A stretch of DNA of 64,000 bases. Source: Bradyrhizobium sp. 170 (GTDB lineage: Bacteria; Pseudomonadota; Alphaproteobacteria; Rhizobiales; Xanthobacteraceae). Below, in pieces: positions 62,343 through 64,000 of the stretch. Each line of letters opens with the position of its first letter. Positions within the stretch are counted from its first letter, which is position 1. The notes beneath the pieces were generated by a model, which saw only the letters and a program-made list of their open reading frames with translations, did no database searches and was not told the origin of the DNA. Position numbers and translations under genes: made by a program. The stretch covers positions 3,534,001 to 3,598,000 of the forward strand of contig NZ_CP064703.1 of NCBI RefSeq assembly GCF_023101085.1, written 5' to 3'.

Positions 62343-64000
62343 CTATTTTGGCTTCATACTGGGCCGTTTAGCCTCGGCCATGGCACTTTCCGCCTTAAGA
62401 TCAGCAACGAGCTTCTCGATCGAAGCAATGTCTTTTTCAAAATCCGCTGGATCGGGCACAGTGACGGTATCGGCTGCCGGGTTGTCATGACTGTGCGTGT
62501 TTGCCTTGGTCATGCCTTCATGGAATCGGATCGCAAGAACATCCGAGAGGTGGACCATTCGTAGTTTTTGTGTCTCTATCCGGTCTACGCCCCGCCGTAC
62601 AACATCACAAAAAATGCACTCTTCTACGAGACGCTCGTAAGTATCCCGCAGGCGACCATAGAGGTTCTTGATTGCGACTTCATAGTCGGTTGGGCTGGTC
62701 GCATGAAGTTTTTTGACTGGAGCGTAGTCGTTACGGATACGGGCAAGTCTTTTATTGACGTTCAATCCCTTCCATACGACTCCCGCCGGGTCGATCTTCC
62801 CGGCGTTCGCGGCGTCGGCAAACAAGGCAATCGTTTCCGGCAAGATTCCGAGAGCATCGGCTTCCCGGCACAGATCGTTGAAGAAGATCAAATCGTGTGT
62901 GAAAACAATAACTTGTCGTGTCTGAGCTTCAGTCGCGATGCGCTCGGCGACTTTCAGTCCACGGTCACGGTCGAGGGATGAAACAGGGTCGTCGATGACG
63001 ATAGGTCCTGTACCCTCCGTGACGGCGACCTCGGTCAGGAAAGCCGCGAGAGCAAGCGCACGTTGCTCGCCTTCACTCAGAATATCCGAAGTCAACTTCG
63101 TCAGCGTGGTGCCAGGCGTGGTTTGGAAGGCGGCTTTGGTTTGGTCACTCTTGCGAGCCAGTCGGATTTTGAGATGCGTAATGTCTAGGGCCTTGCGTTC
63201 GGTTTCATACCGATCGATTACAATCTTTGTAAGATGAACGTCGACAAGATCGTTCGCCTTCTTGGTGATGCCTGTCGTTTGCACCTCTGCGAGTGCGGCG
63301 ACATAAAGCGCATCCTGTTTGAGGAGATCACGCCGCTTGATGAGTCGGTCGCGGCCAGCTGCGAGAATCTTTCGATCGGCAAGCTCTGCCCGTTCTGCCG
63401 CTAACTTTGCACGCTGCGCATTCTCATCCGCGCTGGCAAGCGCCGCGGCTTCCTGAGATAGAAGTTGCGCCAGTTCCGCAAGTGTCGTTGCAGGCGAAAC
63501 CAAAGGTAAAAGGGTTGAGGGCGCGGCCTCTGTGCCCTGTAGGGCGGCAATTGTCGCCGTACGCCTTGCTTCCGCGCCCTGCTTGAAGAGAGACAGCGCG
63601 TCAGCAAGCTCGCCATTTCGTTTTCGAATCTGTTCCAAACGGGCCGGCCAATCTTTGGACGCAAACGCTTCAAGCTTCGGAACCACAGTGAGCGTCGCGG
63701 AAACCGTCTCCTCGGCTTGATCCGCCGCCGTCGCAAGTGCGCCACCAACGAAAGTCTGAAAACGTCCCAATCGCTCCGATGCAGCGGGGCTGAGGGGCTG
63801 GTGACAGAGAACGCAGCTTTCAACGTTGTCAGTGGTATTGACGACTGGAAAGTCACGGCCGGCATACGCATCTATAATCGAGTAGTCACGGGCAGCGAGC
63901 CAAAGACGCCGCCATGTCTCTCCGCCGACGCCTGGAAGTGGCTCGGTTGAGAAAAGCGCGGTTGCATCGAGGCCCGCCGCATTGCGCGCCTCGATGGCGT
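62343..64000 (-). CDS. AAA/ABC-type ATPase with zinc-hook motif, N terminus outside window
   Basis: The minus-strand frame is open from 62343 to the window edge (about 550 residues seen). Near the upstream end it has a CVLCHQPLSPAASERLGRF segment, a CxxC hook like those of SMC and RloC proteins, followed by coiled-coil sequence. Then come an ABC-like signature region (LSEGEQRALALAAFL), Walker B VIDDPVSSLDRDRG and an H-loop VIVFTHDLIFF. The C-terminal 190 residues (AIKNLYGRLRDTYERLVEECIF) are helical and charged. It resembles AAA_13/PrrC-RloC-type defence ATPases, but the nuclease activity cannot be judged because the C-terminal domain shows no motif I can name. Walker A lies beyond the edge. 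Confidence 0.75.
   Translation of the reverse strand, partial: AIEARNAAGLDATALFSTEPLPGVGGETWRRLWLAARDYSIIDAYAGRDFPVVNTTDNVESCVLCHQPLSPAASERLGRFQTFVGGALATAADQAEETVSATLTVVPKLEAFASKDWPARLEQIRKRNGELADALSLFKQGAEARRTATIAALQGTEAAPSTLLPLVSPATTLAELAQLLSQEAAALASADENAQRAKLAAERAELADRKILAAGRDRLIKRRDLLKQDALYVAALAEVQTTGITKKANDLVDVHLTKIVIDRYETERKALDITHLKIRLARKSDQTKAAFQTTPGTTLTKLTSDILSEGEQRALALAAFLTEVAVTEGTGPIVIDDPVSSLDRDRGLKVAERIATEAQTRQVIVFTHDLIFFNDLCREADALGILPETIALFADAANAGKIDPAGVVWKGLNVNKRLARIRNDYAPVKKLHATSPTDYEVAIKNLYGRLRDTYERLVEECIFCDVVRRGVDRIETQKLRMVHLSDVLAIRFHEGMTKANTHSHDNPAADTVTVPDPADFEKDIASIEKLVADLKAESAMAEAKRPSMKPK

Overview
The window reads as a chromosome segment of an alphaproteobacterium of the Bradyrhizobium type. 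The evidence is the rhizobial cytochrome c maturation order ccmI-ccmE-ccmF-ccmH (cycHJKL), a Porin_2-type porin, a FeuP/FeuQ-like two-component pair, a Ku protein, GC-rich codon use with GTG and TTG starts, and short GAGCATGATC-type palindromic repeats. No rRNA, intact tRNA, CRISPR array or integrase was seen.

Positions 1-39250 are mostly core. They hold a DUF1254/DUF1214 pair, a class A penicillin-binding protein, a YcgN-type cysteine-cluster protein, a tight patatin / subtilisin-like protease / metallo-beta-lactamase-fold operon (4140-8740), an MFS exporter, an AT-richer foreign-looking pair (10626-11412), a TPP enzyme, a porin, an Flp pilin, Ku, a PhoP/PhoQ-like pair and a conserved protein of unknown role. 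A metal-uptake locus (21489-27432) follows: an MntR-like repressor divergent from a TonB-dependent receptor that carries a second outer-membrane barrel at its C terminus, then tonB-exbD-exbB on the other strand. A 24-bp motif is shared by the receptor and exbB promoters. Next come the ccm genes, a PAS-PAS-HTH protein, a chemotaxis receptor, DUF1993, a DegP-like protease and an OmpR-type response regulator whose expected kinase is absent.

Positions 39251-50190 are accessory DNA. The first part carries an excisionase-like protein, a small basic protein and a 43-residue membrane peptide. Then an 8.6-kb segment is bounded by two imperfect direct repeats of about 146 bp (41404-41549 and 50042-50188), each ending in a tRNA 3'-half-like sequence; a 3' remnant of an initiator-tRNA-like gene lies beside the left repeat. 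Inside are a membrane metallophosphoesterase, an XRE-repressor/ImmA-protease pair and, divergent from it, a ubiquitin-like conjugation operon: a double ubiquitin-like protein, an E1-like ThiF enzyme with an extra N-terminal domain, a Cys-rich DUF6527-type protein and a 607-residue protein of unknown function. Two related palindromes lie in the divergent promoter. This is the strongest candidate for a little-studied system in the window, probably antiviral or stress-induced.

Positions 50191-64000 continue with nucleic-acid-processing genes typical of defence islands: a 1999-residue DUF4011/SF1-helicase/Vsr-like nuclease/DUF3320 protein, an SbcD-SbcC pair, and a window-truncated AAA ATPase with a CxxC hook and ABC-type motifs. 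Start sites, small ORFs and proposed functions of the unknown proteins are inference from sequence reading alone; no database search was possible.
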